A stretch of 64,000 nt of DNA from Methylomicrobium sp051061015 (GTDB lineage: Bacteria; Pseudomonadota; Gammaproteobacteria; Methylococcales; Methylomonadaceae), in contig JBPFEG010000088.1 of the NCBI GenBank assembly GCA_051061015.1, positions 248,001 through 312,000 of the forward strand, written 5' to 3'. The translations under genes and the position numbers were made by a program. The notes below the pieces were generated by a model. That model ran no database searches and was not told the origin of the DNA. It worked only from the letters and a program-made list of their open reading frames with translations. Every line of letters begins with the position of its first letter. Within the stretch, counting starts at the first letter, position 1. Shown one piece after another: positions 9,134 through 17,876 of the stretch.

Positions 9134-9624
9134 TCAGCATGGCTTCCGGCCTCGGGTAATGGAAAGCATTTGCCTTTCCTGTGTAGGATTGGCTAGCCTC
9201 AGTTGTTCAACCTCCTCTCGCAAGAAGTCTTCCGAAAAGGCATATGGACTGCACAAGAACGCTTTGTGCTGATTTTCAAAAGCTCTCGAAGGGCTAAATT
9301 GAACCTGTGCAACCCAAAATTGATCGTCAACTTTTTTGATATGATATTCGTCGGTTTTATTCAGCGCTGCAATTTGAAGATCGTGTTCCGGACAAATCAG
9401 CATGGCCTTGTTGATCAACGGACAGCAGGTCAAATTTACGCTTTGTGAGGACAGAGGGCCGGAAAAGCCCTAAACTCCCCGTCAATCTGAAAAATAAGAA
9501 TATCGGTAATGTTCTCTACACCCGGAAATTGAACCCGCCCTGTCCAGCGTGAAGGATTTGCCGAAGAGAGAAAATTTACCGATTGAACGAGAGCGACGAA
9601 AGGTTTTGGGTGCTGGGGACTCAT
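9134..9624 (-). pseudogene. Rieske-type [2Fe-2S] protein, frameshifted
   Basis: Two adjacent minus-strand frames read as one Rieske-like protein of about 160 residues. The first (9624 down to 9436) ends with FRAFPALCPHKA and a stop. The second (below about 9433, in another frame) continues with a segment ending LICPEHD. Joining them gives CxH, about 16 residues, then CxxH, the spacing of a Rieske cluster. A one-base indel near 9437 therefore splits the cluster-binding loop. The intact relative would be a small ferredoxin-like electron carrier or regulatory subunit. Either the gene is dead or the base is a sequencing error. Confidence 0.6.
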
Positions 9625-9691
9625 GAATTCATAAGGCAGCTTATCAATTGAACGCTTTCAGGTATAGCACGTTCGGTTTTATCGGATAAAC

Positions 9692-9826
9692 CTATGGAAA
9701 AGCAGGACTATGCGGCTCATCAGCATACGCGGCCGACTCACGCAGCGTTTGCGGCATAGTCTGAATCAGTCGCGCAGTACGGCGCAAACGGGCCAAGTGG
9801 CATTGCAGCCAAAGTAACGACTTCAT
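9692..9826 (-). CDS. Possible 44-residue small protein
   Basis: A short minus-strand frame opens at an ATG preceded by AGGAG three bases away. It reads MKSLLWLQCHLARLRRTARL at the start and ends SPAFP. It is rich in Arg and Leu, with no recognised family or membrane helix. It lies in the 350-base gap between the broken Rieske-like gene and yceI. Support is only the ribosome site and an open frame of GC-balanced codons, so it may be spurious. Confidence 0.3.
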   Translation of the reverse strand: MKSLLWLQCHLARLRRTARLIQTMPQTLRESAAYADEPHSPAFP

Positions 9827-9975
9827 AAACTCCTAGTGACACCTCTTGAAATCAGAGTAATCTTAGCTCAATTTCGACAGTAAAATTAACTCTTTTTTTA
9901 GTTTTCAGATACTTTAAAAAGCTAATACGGCATGATTGGAACTCTGCCTGCCCACCCCTGCAATGATAAATAGAC

Positions 9976-10548
9976 TCAATCTTTGATCGCTTCAATTTGA
10001 ATGATCACTTTAACGTTATCGGCCAAAACAGGCGCATACTTATCCACGCCGAAGTCGGAACGCTTGATTACCGCCGTCGCGTTAGCGCCGCAAACATTCT
10101 TCCTTGCAATCAGATTGACTCCGCAGTGAAAGTGATCCACGGTCAAATGCACCGGCTTGGTTACGCCATGCAGCGTAAGCTCTCCCTCTACGCCAATCAG
10201 CCGCCCTTGGTTTAAAATCAATTGTTTCGATTTGAATAAGATTTTCGGAAAACGATTGGTGTCCAGAAAATCCTCCCCTCGCAGATGTTTTTCCAAATCG
10301 GCCAGGCCGGTGCTGATTGAAGCGGCATCGATCGCTATGTCAATCGACCCGCCTGCTGCCGATTCCGGAGCGAGTGTAATTTTACCTTCGGTCTGGTTAA
10401 AGCGGCCGCGCTGGATTGAAAAGCCGAGGTGGCTGATCTCGAAGCTCGGGAAGGTATGTCTTGGATCAACGGTATAACTATCGGCTATGGCGGTTGCTGA
10501 AAAACTCAGGGCGCCGGTAATAATCAAGGCAAGCAATGGATGGTTCAT
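9976..10548 (-). CDS. YceI family periplasmic protein
   Basis: A 190-residue protein with an N-terminal signal peptide (hydrophobic stretch ending ATAIA, cleavage before DS). The mature part is a YceI-type lipocalin-like barrel that binds polyisoprenoids or similar amphiphiles in the periplasm. Markers are YTVDPRHTFPSFEISHLGFS at the start, DIAIDAASISTGL, HLRGEDFLDTNRFPKI, GELTLHGVTKPV and KRSDFGVDKYAP. These cover the whole domain. It stands alone; the upstream gap holds a separate divergent promoter. The ligand here is unknown. Confidence 0.92.
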   Translation of the reverse strand: MNHPLLALIITGALSFSATAIADSYTVDPRHTFPSFEISHLGFSIQRGRFNQTEGKITLAPESAAGGSIDIAIDAASISTGLADLEKHLRGEDFLDTNRFPKILFKSKQLILNQGRLIGVEGELTLHGVTKPVHLTVDHFHCGVNLIARKNVCGANATAVIKRSDFGVDKYAPVLADNVKVIIQIEAIKD

Positions 10549-10654
10549 GAGCGCTCCTTATTAATAAAAATTTTGTAAATAAGATTTAGCATATTAAACT
10601 CAGCCTCCAGCTATTGTTGACAAAAAAGAAACAATTAATTAATTATTTCCTGTC

Positions 10655-10682
10655 TTGTTAATTCATAAAAATCTAATATACT
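10655..10682 (+). promoter_or_regulatory. Candidate sigma-70 promoter of a small RNA
   Basis: TTGTTA at 10655-10660 and TATACT at 10677-10682 are separated by 16 bases, a good match to the sigma-70 consensus. It reads rightwards into the 353-base gap between yceI and the MCE operon, which has no convincing plus-strand gene. Confidence 0.5.
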
Positions 10683-10688
10683 TATACC

Positions 10689-10893
10689 AAGTTTTCAGCA
10701 AGCTTCATGCCATGTTTTCTGATTTACTGTTCCATCCGGAACACATGCTTCACCCGCTGATGGCTTCAGCTCGGCATATCCTCTATTTTCAGCCCTTTTC
10801 ATACACCTCCTCGAAGTGTGAAAAATTCGGAACCTACCACATTCCGAAGCGTTTTTCTCCCTGCGCCATTTGGCGCTGGGAGTATTTTTTTTC
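10689..10893 (+). ncRNA. Candidate small RNA of about 205 nt
   Basis: The segment starts just after a sigma-70-like promoter and ends at a strong intrinsic terminator. Inside are hairpins GTTCC-ATCC-GGAAC and TTCGGAA / TTCCGAA. It does not resemble 6S, SRP or tmRNA as far as can be judged by eye. A 35-codon frame on the opposite strand (10695-10802) with GGAGG three bases before its ATG is an alternative explanation. A plus-strand open frame runs through the terminator and is therefore unlikely to be a gene. Confidence 0.4.
10857..10893 (+). terminator. Rho-independent terminator of the candidate small RNA
   Basis: Stem CTCCC-t-GCGCCA (10857-10868) / TGGCGC-t-GGGAG (10871-10882), followed within three bases by a run of eight T. 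The orientation is plus strand. On the minus strand the stem is followed by A residues, so it does not terminate the MCE operon that ends at 10902. Confidence 0.7.
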
Positions 10894-10901
10894 TTTTCGA
10901 C

Positions 10902-11468
10902 TTACTTTTCCCGAGCATCAATTTGCGCCAAATTCCGGAGCCAAGCCTGAATCTGTTGGCTTGCCTGCGCTGCTGATTCCGCAAAGCCTTCCACCGCACC
11001 TTCCGCATCAGAACTGACTTTCCCGCTCCGTAAAACGAACTCCCGACTATCGAGAATTTTTTTATTGCCCGCCGAAAACACTTCCGCTCTAAACTGCAAC
11101 AGCACGAACGCGCTGCCAGGCTCTTCGAATTGCTGCTCGAAATTCAGCAGATGGACGACCACAGAATAGCTGGGGTCGAGGTTTGCCGTTGCGAGATGCA
11201 GCTTGAGCAGTTCAGGCGGGGGCGCGACCCACTGGTCCAGGTTGTAAAAACGGACACGGGTCGGTTGAGCATAAAGCAGACGATAACGGATCCGGTTATC
11301 GTTTAGCCATTTTGGCGCGAGCACTTTGATTTCGGCCGCTTCCGGCTCTTGCCTGCTTTGGAACGGCATATGGGTTACCCCGAAATCATGCTGCGCCGGC
11401 GCCTGTCCGGTCTCTGCACAACCTTGCATCACCATGCCGGCAACACAAACTAAACAGTACTTCTTCAT
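10902..11468 (-). CDS. ABC-type transport auxiliary lipoprotein (PqiC-like)
   Basis: A 188-residue lipoprotein with a signal ending MQGC (Cys17), so probably outer-membrane or periplasmic. The mature part resembles the ABC-transport auxiliary family that accompanies MCE proteins (PqiC/YmbA type): RIRYRLLYAQPTRVRFYNLDQWVAPPPELL and a C-terminal segment after REFVLRSG. It is the last gene of the four-gene MCE operon, overlapping the MCE gene by one base. Its likely job is to receive or pass lipid at the outer membrane. Family placement is good; function is inferred. Confidence 0.78.
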   Translation of the reverse strand: MKKYCLVCVAGMVMQGCAETGQAPAQHDFGVTHMPFQSRQEPEAAEIKVLAPKWLNDNRIRYRLLYAQPTRVRFYNLDQWVAPPPELLKLHLATANLDPSYSVVVHLLNFEQQFEEPGSAFVLLQFRAEVFSAGNKKILDSREFVLRSGKVSSDAEGAVEGFAESAAQASQQIQAWLRNLAQIDAREK

Positions 11469-12379
11469 TAGGGTTCCTTATAGCCGGGTTCGCCGGGCGC
11501 CGCTTCCTGAGAAGGTGCACCAAAGATCAAAGATTGCGGGTTATTCTCAAGCAGGTTTGCGATTTTGCCGACTTGCTGCGTGGTCGCATGCAGCTCGTTC
11601 AACAGCTCGTTTGCTTTCGGCAGAGTGGTAAGCATAACCTGATCGCTCGCTTCCAGGCCGGTTTCGGCCAGTTTTTCGGCTTTTTGCTCCAACGTTTTGA
11701 CATCCCTGCTTAAATTTTGTAAATCTTTCGCAAGCATATCGATATTATCGAGTGTGCTTTCGGCCCGGTTGCTCAGCTTCGGCACCTCCGCCAATGCCTT
11801 GTCGACGCCTTTTTGCAATTGATTCAGTTTATCCGACAGGCTTTTCAGATTGCTCAGGATGTCGCCGACGTTTTTTTCGTTTTCATCGCTCAGAAACACG
11901 CTGAGCCGCTCCATGATATGCTCGGCTTTTTTCAGGATATCCTCGCCGGTATTCATCAGCCTGTCGGTCAGGGACGGCATCAGCGGTATCCGATTGGCCG
12001 GATCATCGCCCGGCGGCAGGCGTTCGCCGAGCCGATCCGAGTCTTCGAGATCGATCTGGGTCAGACCGGTGACGCCTTTCAGCTGCAGGGTCGCGTATAC
12101 GCCTTTACTTAGCACAATAGTTTTATCGACTTCGATCGGCACCAGGATCGTGCCCGAATCGTTCGGATCGAAATGCACATCAAGCACTTTGCCGACCGCG
12201 ATGCCCCGATAAAATACGGTCGACTCAGGATTCAGACCGGATACCGATTCGCGGGTCGAGACATAATAGATATGGCGGTCACGCTCGAAATGGCCGATCC
12301 AGTACACTACCGCGAGAGTCGCAGCAGTCAATGCGATCAGGAAGATGCCGGTGATCAGCGCGTATTTATTTTTTCCCAT
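11468..12379 (-). CDS. MCE (MlaD-type) lipid-binding protein
   Basis: A 303-residue protein with one N-terminal membrane anchor (about residues 7-27), then an MCE domain (about 37-115; SGLNPESTVFYRGIAVGKV, LKGVTGLTQIDL). A long helical tail follows and ends in a Pro/Ala/Gly-rich stretch. MCE domains form hexameric rings carrying phospholipids between membranes; the helical tail would form a periplasmic tube or needle as in longer MCE proteins. The start overlaps the ATPase gene by 14 bases. With its neighbours it forms a complete inner-membrane MCE transporter. Confidence 0.88.
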   Translation of the reverse strand: MGKNKYALITGIFLIALTAATLAVVYWIGHFERDRHIYYVSTRESVSGLNPESTVFYRGIAVGKVLDVHFDPNDSGTILVPIEVDKTIVLSKGVYATLQLKGVTGLTQIDLEDSDRLGERLPPGDDPANRIPLMPSLTDRLMNTGEDILKKAEHIMERLSVFLSDENEKNVGDILSNLKSLSDKLNQLQKGVDKALAEVPKLSNRAESTLDNIDMLAKDLQNLSRDVKTLEQKAEKLAETGLEASDQVMLTTLPKANELLNELHATTQQVGKIANLLENNPQSLIFGAPSQEAAPGEPGYKEP

Positions 12380-13139
12380 GCGTCGTCTTTAAATTTTGAA
12401 AAACCCGCTCTGCACGGTTGTTGTGAAAAAAGCGCTCGACAAACGGATGTTGACAGTTTAACACCGATTCGAGACTGCCGAAGGCTACCAGCTGATTATC
12501 CGCCAGCACAGCAACCTGGGTGCAGAGATCGCGCAGAATATCCAGATCGTGTGTCACCATGACGACGGTAAAATTCAGTTCGCGGTGCAGTTCGGACAGA
12601 AGACTCACAAACTCCTCGCTTGAAATCGGGTCGAGCCCCGAAGTCGGCTCGTCCAGCAGCAGCAGACCCGGCTCGAGAATCAGCGTACGCGCGAGCGCGA
12701 CCCGCTTGGTCATCCCGCCGGACAAGTCGGCCGGTTTCAGCCAGGCATCCTGCGCCGAAAGCCCGACTCGTGAAAGTTTCATGAATACCAGCCGTCTGAT
12801 CATATCCTCGTCATCGAAACCGAGTTCGCGCAGCGGAAAAGCGATATTTTCAAATACATTCAGCACGCTGAACAGCGCGCCCTTCTGGAACAATACCCCG
12901 CAATTACTTCTTAAATGCTGGCCGATTTGATGCAGCGACTCCCCCATCACAAAAATTTCGCCCTCGCTCGGCCTTTGCAGGCCGATGATTTCGCGCAGCA
13001 ACGTGGTCTTGCCGCAACCGGAAGCTCCGACCAGGCCGAGAATTTCTCCCTCCGGGAGACTCAAATTGATGTCTGCATGCACGACCTTATCGCCGAAGCG
13101 GGTCCACACATGCTCCAGACGAATCGCCGCTTCCTTCAT
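12366..13139 (-). CDS. MCE transporter ATPase (MlaF-type)
   Basis: ABC ATP-binding subunit of 257 residues. Walker A is GASGCGKTTLL, the signature LSGGMTKR with the GM typical of the Mkl/MlaF subgroup, and Walker B LLLLDEPTSGLD, then MVTHD for the switch His. It would drive lipid movement by the permease encoded just upstream. The start overlaps the permease gene by four bases (ATGA), indicating coupled translation. Confidence 0.92.
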   Translation of the reverse strand: MKEAAIRLEHVWTRFGDKVVHADINLSLPEGEILGLVGASGCGKTTLLREIIGLQRPSEGEIFVMGESLHQIGQHLRSNCGVLFQKGALFSVLNVFENIAFPLRELGFDDEDMIRRLVFMKLSRVGLSAQDAWLKPADLSGGMTKRVALARTLILEPGLLLLDEPTSGLDPISSEEFVSLLSELHRELNFTVVMVTHDLDILRDLCTQVAVLADNQLVAFGSLESVLNCQHPFVERFFHNNRAERVFQNLKTTHGKK

Positions 13140-14269
13140 AACGGCATCCCGATGCCTCTGAACAGGATCGCGAACACGGCATCGACCATGATCACGATCG
13201 TAATCGAAGCCACGACCGAATTCGTCGTTTCATGCCCCAGACTTTCGGTATTCGGCTTGATCCGAAAACCGAAATGACAGGCGATCAATGCAATCAAAAA
13301 ACCGAAGACCGCGCTTTTCAGCAATCCAATGAACACATTCAACAGCGGCACCGTGTCCGGCAGTTTCTGTAAGAATTGCATATAGCCGATGTCGAGCGTA
13401 TTTTGCGCCGAAACCATCCCGCCGAGCAGTGCCGAACTGCTGGTCCAGACGCCGATCAGGGGCAGCACAATCGCAAGGGCCGTAACTTTTGGCAACACCA
13501 GGCGTAATGAATGCGAAATGCCCATCGCGGACAGCGCATCGAGTTCTTCGGTGACCCGCATGATGCCGATTTGCGCGGTCATCGCGGAACCTGAACGGCC
13601 GGCAACCAGGATCGCCGCAAGCAATGGCCCGAGTTCGCGGATAACACTGAGCCCTAAAATATCGATAATATAAATTTCCGCGCCGAACATTTTAAGCTGC
13701 AGCGCAGACAGATAGCTCAGCACGATGCCGATCAAAAAACCCACCAGCGCGGTAATGCCCAAGGCACGAACGCCCGACTCGTAGATCGTGATCGAAATTT
13801 CGGCCCATGGCACCCTGCCGGGATGGCGCAGCAGACTGCCCACATCCAGTAGCAATTGGCCTAACAAGGTAATCAAGCCAACCGTTTGTTTTAAAAAATC
13901 GCCAAGGAAATGGTAAAGAAAAAGCAGGTTGACCCCGAAATTCCGTTGCGGCGGGACCATATCGCCGATTTCCTGCTCCTGCCAACGCTCCAGCATCTGC
14001 CGGTGTTCCGGGCGTATCACAAGCCCGGGCGGCAAGGACCGTCCCCACGCCTCCCAAAGCACCAGCGCGGCCGCGTTGTCGAGCAGGTCGATCGCTTCCA
14101 TATCCCAGTGCAACGCAGGTTTTTTCGCATAGTTTCTGAGCTGGCGACGCACCTGCGGCGAATCGCGAAGATTGCGTAAATTCCACTCCCCGGACAATTT
14201 GACGCCCGACAGCTTGCCCTGCTGCTCGACTGCGTCCAGAGCGATAAGAGGCTTGACCTGATCAGTCAT
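13136..14269 (-). CDS. MCE transporter permease (MlaE family) with N-terminal STAS-like domain
   Basis: A 377-residue permease. Residues 1 to about 100 resemble a STAS domain (GVKLSGEWNLRNL, MEAIDLLDNAAALVLWEAWG). The MlaE permease domain fills the rest, with four or five membrane segments and the conserved REFGPLL-like block (VIRELGPLLAAILVAGRSGSAMTAQIG). The STAS domain is fused here, whereas E. coli has it as separate MlaB. It is the first gene of the operon, so its promoter lies above 14269. The system probably moves phospholipid to or from the outer membrane; direction is not shown by sequence. Confidence 0.9.
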   Translation of the reverse strand: MTDQVKPLIALDAVEQQGKLSGVKLSGEWNLRNLRDSPQVRRQLRNYAKKPALHWDMEAIDLLDNAAALVLWEAWGRSLPPGLVIRPEHRQMLERWQEQEIGDMVPPQRNFGVNLLFLYHFLGDFLKQTVGLITLLGQLLLDVGSLLRHPGRVPWAEISITIYESGVRALGITALVGFLIGIVLSYLSALQLKMFGAEIYIIDILGLSVIRELGPLLAAILVAGRSGSAMTAQIGIMRVTEELDALSAMGISHSLRLVLPKVTALAIVLPLIGVWTSSSALLGGMVSAQNTLDIGYMQFLQKLPDTVPLLNVFIGLLKSAVFGFLIALIACHFGFRIKPNTESLGHETTNSVVASITIVIMVDAVFAILFRGIGMPL

Positions 14270-14353
14270 AAAGAATGGCGAAGCGCTTGGTCAAAGAAGG
14301 ATCAATAGAAAATGAAGAGACAGGCCCATCATACCGATATCGTCCGTGCCGGG

Positions 14354-16009
14354 CTATCCTGATGCGCTGTTTTTTAAATAATCTCTGACGACCTCGAAAA
14401 CCGGCCTGCCGGATGCCGGAGCCGAGACGGTCGCCCAGCCCGAAACTTTATACTGTTTGCCGGCGGTGATCAGTTCGCCGTTGTGCAGGCGCATCGCACT
14501 GATCCGTTTACCGAATTCGGCCGTCGGATCACATTCAAAACGCATGCCGCCCGCCCTGACCATATCCCCTCCCTGCCGGTAATACGGGTCCGGATTGAAC
14601 AGGTTGTCGGCCACGTCCTCCAGCACGTTTTTTAATTGCGCGCCGGTCATCGTGGCGACATAGGTTTCGGGATAAGTGGTGGCGGTATGATTCATTACAT
14701 CTTCCATCGTGATCGTCTGGCCCGGTAATACGACCGTACCCCAACGGAAACCCGGAGTCAAAGCAATGTCCGCACCGAATTCGGCGCGCAGCGCTTCCAG
14801 AATCAGGCCGTCGAAAGTCCCGTAAAAATTATCCCGCCGGTATAACAGCTCGTTTGCCGAGGCCAGTGGCTGTTGCAGAGCGGTTAGATACGGCATTCTC
14901 AAGCGGTCGATCAGCCCCTGCATGGCCGGATCGGGTTCCAGCAGATCCGCAAAGACCGGCAGCAAGCGATAGCGCAAGTCCTGCAAGCGGCCACGAGCGA
15001 TGTTCAAATCGAACACCGCGAGAAATTTGCCGTGACTTCCGGCATTGGTCACCCAGGTTCTGCCTTGCGGATTTGCGACAGGAACCGGTTCGGGAACCGC
15101 ATCGTGCGTATGGCCTCCTAAAATCAGATCGATACCGGTTACCCGGGACGCCAGCTTTAAATCGACATCCATGCCATTATGCGACAGCAGGAGGATCACG
15201 TCGGCTTTTTCAGTCTTGCGTATCTGCTCGACAAGGCCCTGCAATCGCTGCTCCTCAATGCCGAACTGCCATCCCTGCACGAAGCGTGGCGGGTTCGCGA
15301 TCGGCGTATAGGGATAGGCCTGCCCGATCACCGCGATCCGATGGTTACCAATTTGCTTGATCAGATAAGGCTTGAATAACGTGTCGCTGCCCGTCTCGGA
15401 ATCGAAGACAGCCTCTTCGTCCGGCGCCACATTCTGGGCAAGAAAAGTTCCTTTGAAACGCTTGAGATTTTCGAAAAGCCGCTCCTTTCCATAAGTAAAT
15501 TCCCAATGCCCGGTCATCGCATCGACGCCCAATAAATTGCAGGCGTCGACCATATCCTGGCCGCGCGTCCATAATGCGGTTGCCGAGCCCTGCCAATTGT
15601 CGCCGCCGTCCAGCAGCAAAGTCTTTTCGGGGCCGCATACGTTTCTGATCGCCTTGATCAGCGCCGCCAGATGCGCGAAGCCGCCCATTTTTCCATAGCG
15701 GTGCGCCGCGTTGGCGAAATCCAGATGCGTAAAGGCATAAGCCTCCCGGCTATGCGGACGAATGCCGAAACGACGCAGGAACTGTTCGCCGGTCAGGTGG
15801 GGCGGAGCGTTTTTACCGGAACCCACCCCCAGATTGACGGCCGGTTCGCGGTAATACATCGGCATCAGCTGGGCATGGCAATCGGTCAAATGCAGGATCG
15901 TGACGTCGCCGAATTCCGGCTGAAGGTAATAATCGGGCATGGCCGCCGAACATCCATAAAATACAGCCGGCGATAAGGTGAGATAGTGGAGAAAACGGCG
16001 ACGGTTCAT
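14354..16009 (-). CDS. soxB: Thiosulfohydrolase SoxB
   Basis: A 551-residue 5'-nucleotidase-like enzyme of the periplasmic Sox pathway, which hydrolyses the sulfate group from SoxY-bound sulfur using two manganese ions. The start RRRFLHYL plus a hydrophobic stretch fits a Tat-type signal. Metal-site motifs are LTDCHAQLMP, LLDGGDNWQGS, GHWEFTYG (the SoxB form of the usual NHE motif), LLSHNGMDVD and GGHTHDA. Length is usual. No soxXA, soxYZ or soxCD gene is within 14 kb to the left or 48 kb to the right, so partners must be elsewhere or absent. Confidence 0.92.
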   Translation of the reverse strand: MNRRRFLHYLTLSPAVFYGCSAAMPDYYLQPEFGDVTILHLTDCHAQLMPMYYREPAVNLGVGSGKNAPPHLTGEQFLRRFGIRPHSREAYAFTHLDFANAAHRYGKMGGFAHLAALIKAIRNVCGPEKTLLLDGGDNWQGSATALWTRGQDMVDACNLLGVDAMTGHWEFTYGKERLFENLKRFKGTFLAQNVAPDEEAVFDSETGSDTLFKPYLIKQIGNHRIAVIGQAYPYTPIANPPRFVQGWQFGIEEQRLQGLVEQIRKTEKADVILLLSHNGMDVDLKLASRVTGIDLILGGHTHDAVPEPVPVANPQGRTWVTNAGSHGKFLAVFDLNIARGRLQDLRYRLLPVFADLLEPDPAMQGLIDRLRMPYLTALQQPLASANELLYRRDNFYGTFDGLILEALRAEFGADIALTPGFRWGTVVLPGQTITMEDVMNHTATTYPETYVATMTGAQLKNVLEDVADNLFNPDPYYRQGGDMVRAGGMRFECDPTAEFGKRISAMRLHNGELITAGKQYKVSGWATVSAPASGRPVFEVVRDYLKNSASG

Positions 16010-16088
16010 GCTGTATCGCAGTGTCCGCTGAACCTACAGTTCCAAATTACCCGGGCTGTTGGTTCGCCTGGGCATAGCAGGCAAAACT

Positions 16089-16823
16089 TTAACCCAGGAG
16101 TTTGGGAGCATAAGCGATATATGCCCGATAAGCCGCGGCAGCCGACAGAATCAAAAAGATCACGCCGCTGATCCGGTGCAATAACGACAACGGAAATTTC
16201 TGCAGAATTGTACGCCCCGCCAGCACGCCCAGCGCCGAGGTCGTGATCAGCGCCACCGTCGACCCGATCCAGACCGCGGCGGGCATCGCGGTGCTGCTCA
16301 GCGCGACGACCGCGAGCTGCGTTTTATCGCCGAACTCGGCTACCGTGATCAATAAAAAAGTGGTGAAAAAGATACCGTGCCCGCTTTTTTCCTGAATCTC
16401 CTCGTCATCGTCGCCGTTCATCCGCAGGGCATGAATGCCGAACAAACCGAACAATAAGGCGACCGTCGCCGCAACGATGTAATCCGGCAGCCAGCTGGCG
16501 ATCGCGGCACCGAATACGACGGCGAGCGTATTCAACAGCGCGAACGCCGCACTGGCGCCTAAGAGTACTGGCAGAGGTTTATGCTTCGAAGCCAACGTCA
16601 TGCAGACCAATTGGCTTTTATCGCCGATCTCGGCAGTGACGATCAACACAAAACTGGTCGCCGCGGCGGCCGCTATTTCCTCCCAGTTATCCGCTGTCAG
16701 CAACGCCGAAAATTTGTCCAGAAAAGACTGCCAATGCTGTTCGATCGGCAGACTCTTCATCCAGGCATAGACGGCGTTTAGCCAGGCGCTCAGGTACTGC
16801 AAAAGTTGTTCGGCTTTATCCAT
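16089..16823 (-). CDS. TMEM165/GDT1 (UPF0016) family cation exporter
   Basis: A 244-residue membrane protein with the two hallmark motifs of the family, EIGDKSQL in the first half and EFGDKTQL in the second, each on a membrane helix of an inverted repeat. Between the halves is a soluble acidic loop (NGDDDEEIQEK). Bacterial members export Mn2+ (MneA/MntX in Vibrio and relatives). An N-terminal extension of about 45 residues precedes the first EIGDK helix region. It is next to a ZIP-family transporter on the same strand, suggesting divalent metal balance. Confidence 0.9.
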   Translation of the reverse strand: MDKAEQLLQYLSAWLNAVYAWMKSLPIEQHWQSFLDKFSALLTADNWEEIAAAAATSFVLIVTAEIGDKSQLVCMTLASKHKPLPVLLGASAAFALLNTLAVVFGAAIASWLPDYIVAATVALLFGLFGIHALRMNGDDDEEIQEKSGHGIFFTTFLLITVAEFGDKTQLAVVALSSTAMPAAVWIGSTVALITTSALGVLAGRTILQKFPLSLLHRISGVIFLILSAAAAYRAYIAYAPKLLG

Positions 16824-16875
16824 GCAATAACGGATTGTAGGGGAGTAAGATTGAAGGGCGGGAAAAACGGTTTTT

Positions 16876-16895
16876 CAGGCGGCTTATGCCGCCTG
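16876..16895 (-). terminator. Hairpin between ZIP and GDT1 genes
   Basis: A perfect eight-base-pair stem CAGGCGGC / GCCGCCTG with a four-base loop, 20 bases after the ZIP stop. On the minus strand it is followed by AAAAACCGTTTTT rather than directly by T, so it is only a probable terminator. Confidence 0.4.
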
Positions 16896-16916
16896 ATCTG
16901 TCGAAATATGGGGAGG

Positions 16917-17876
16917 CTATCCCAGCATATTGTCCAAAATCATCATCAAGATGAAGCCGAACATCAGTGCAAAGGTGGCATAGCGGGAGCGGGCGCCCGC
17001 ACCGCCGTGCGTTTCAGGGATGATTTCTTCGCTGATCACGAACAGCATTGCGCCGGCCGCGAAGCCCATCGCAATCGGAAGAATCGGCTGGAATACAGTC
17101 ACCATCGTAATACCGAGTAAACCGCCGACCGGTTCAACCAGGCCGGTGGCGGTCGCAATCGCAACCGCGCGCCACTTGTCGTAACCCAGGCCGACCAGGG
17201 GCAATGCAACAGCCAAGCCTTCCGGAATGTTTTGCAAGGCAATCGCGATCGCCAGCACGATACCGGTTTTCATCTCGCCGGTGCCGAAGCTGACGCCGAC
17301 TGACATCCCTTCCGGAAAATTGTGAATCGTGATCGCGATAATAAACAGCCATATTTTACTGAAAGACGTTTTGCGCAGATCGGATACCGCGTCGAAATGC
17401 ACATGCGGCAACTGACGGTCGGCATAGTGCAGAAACAGCGCGCCGATCAGCATCCCGAACGAGACGAGATAAATACCCTTGCCCGCCCACACGACATTGC
17501 CGAAACCAATGCCGGGAACCAGCAGCGAAAACGCAGTCGCCGCGAGCATTACACCGGCCGCGGCGCCGAGCATGCTGTTGAATAGATTGTTCGAGATGTT
17601 CCGGAAGAACAGTGCCGGCAGCGCACCGACTCCGGTCGCGAAACCGGCCAGAATGCTGGCCAGAAAACCGATGACGACGGTTTCGCCGAAAATCAGGTAT
17701 AAACCGCCAAAAATGATCAGCTGCGACAACAGAAACAAACCGGCAACCGTTGCCCAACGCTGCAGCGGCGGCATCGCCAGCAACTTTTGGTAATAGGGGC
17801 TGGCAAGCGCTTTGGCTAACCGGGCCTCCAAAAACAGTTGTATCGATTTAAACTTCTGGTTTGGTGTTGTCGCCAT
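16917..17876 (-). CDS. ZIP family metal transporter
   Basis: A 319-residue membrane protein. The two signature helices are present: HNFPEGMSVGVSFG (helix IV type) and ALQNIPEGLAVALPL (helix V type), which supply the His, Asn, Glu metal ligands. A loop before helix IV holds HYADRQLPHVHFD, a His-rich segment usual in ZIPs. An N-terminal hydrophilic extension of about 45 residues is longer than in ZupT. It imports divalent metals such as Zn2+, Fe2+ or Mn2+; which one is not decided by sequence. Confidence 0.88.
   Translation of the reverse strand: MATTPNQKFKSIQLFLEARLAKALASPYYQKLLAMPPLQRWATVAGLFLLSQLIIFGGLYLIFGETVVIGFLASILAGFATGVGALPALFFRNISNNLFNSMLGAAAGVMLAATAFSLLVPGIGFGNVVWAGKGIYLVSFGMLIGALFLHYADRQLPHVHFDAVSDLRKTSFSKIWLFIIAITIHNFPEGMSVGVSFGTGEMKTGIVLAIAIALQNIPEGLAVALPLVGLGYDKWRAVAIATATGLVEPVGGLLGITMVTVFQPILPIAMGFAAGAMLFVISEEIIPETHGGAGARSRYATFALMFGFILMMILDNMLG

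Noticed and set aside
10655..11017. A 120-codon plus-strand open frame
   Set aside because: It runs through a strong intrinsic terminator and into the antisense of a lipoprotein gene; no family similarity.
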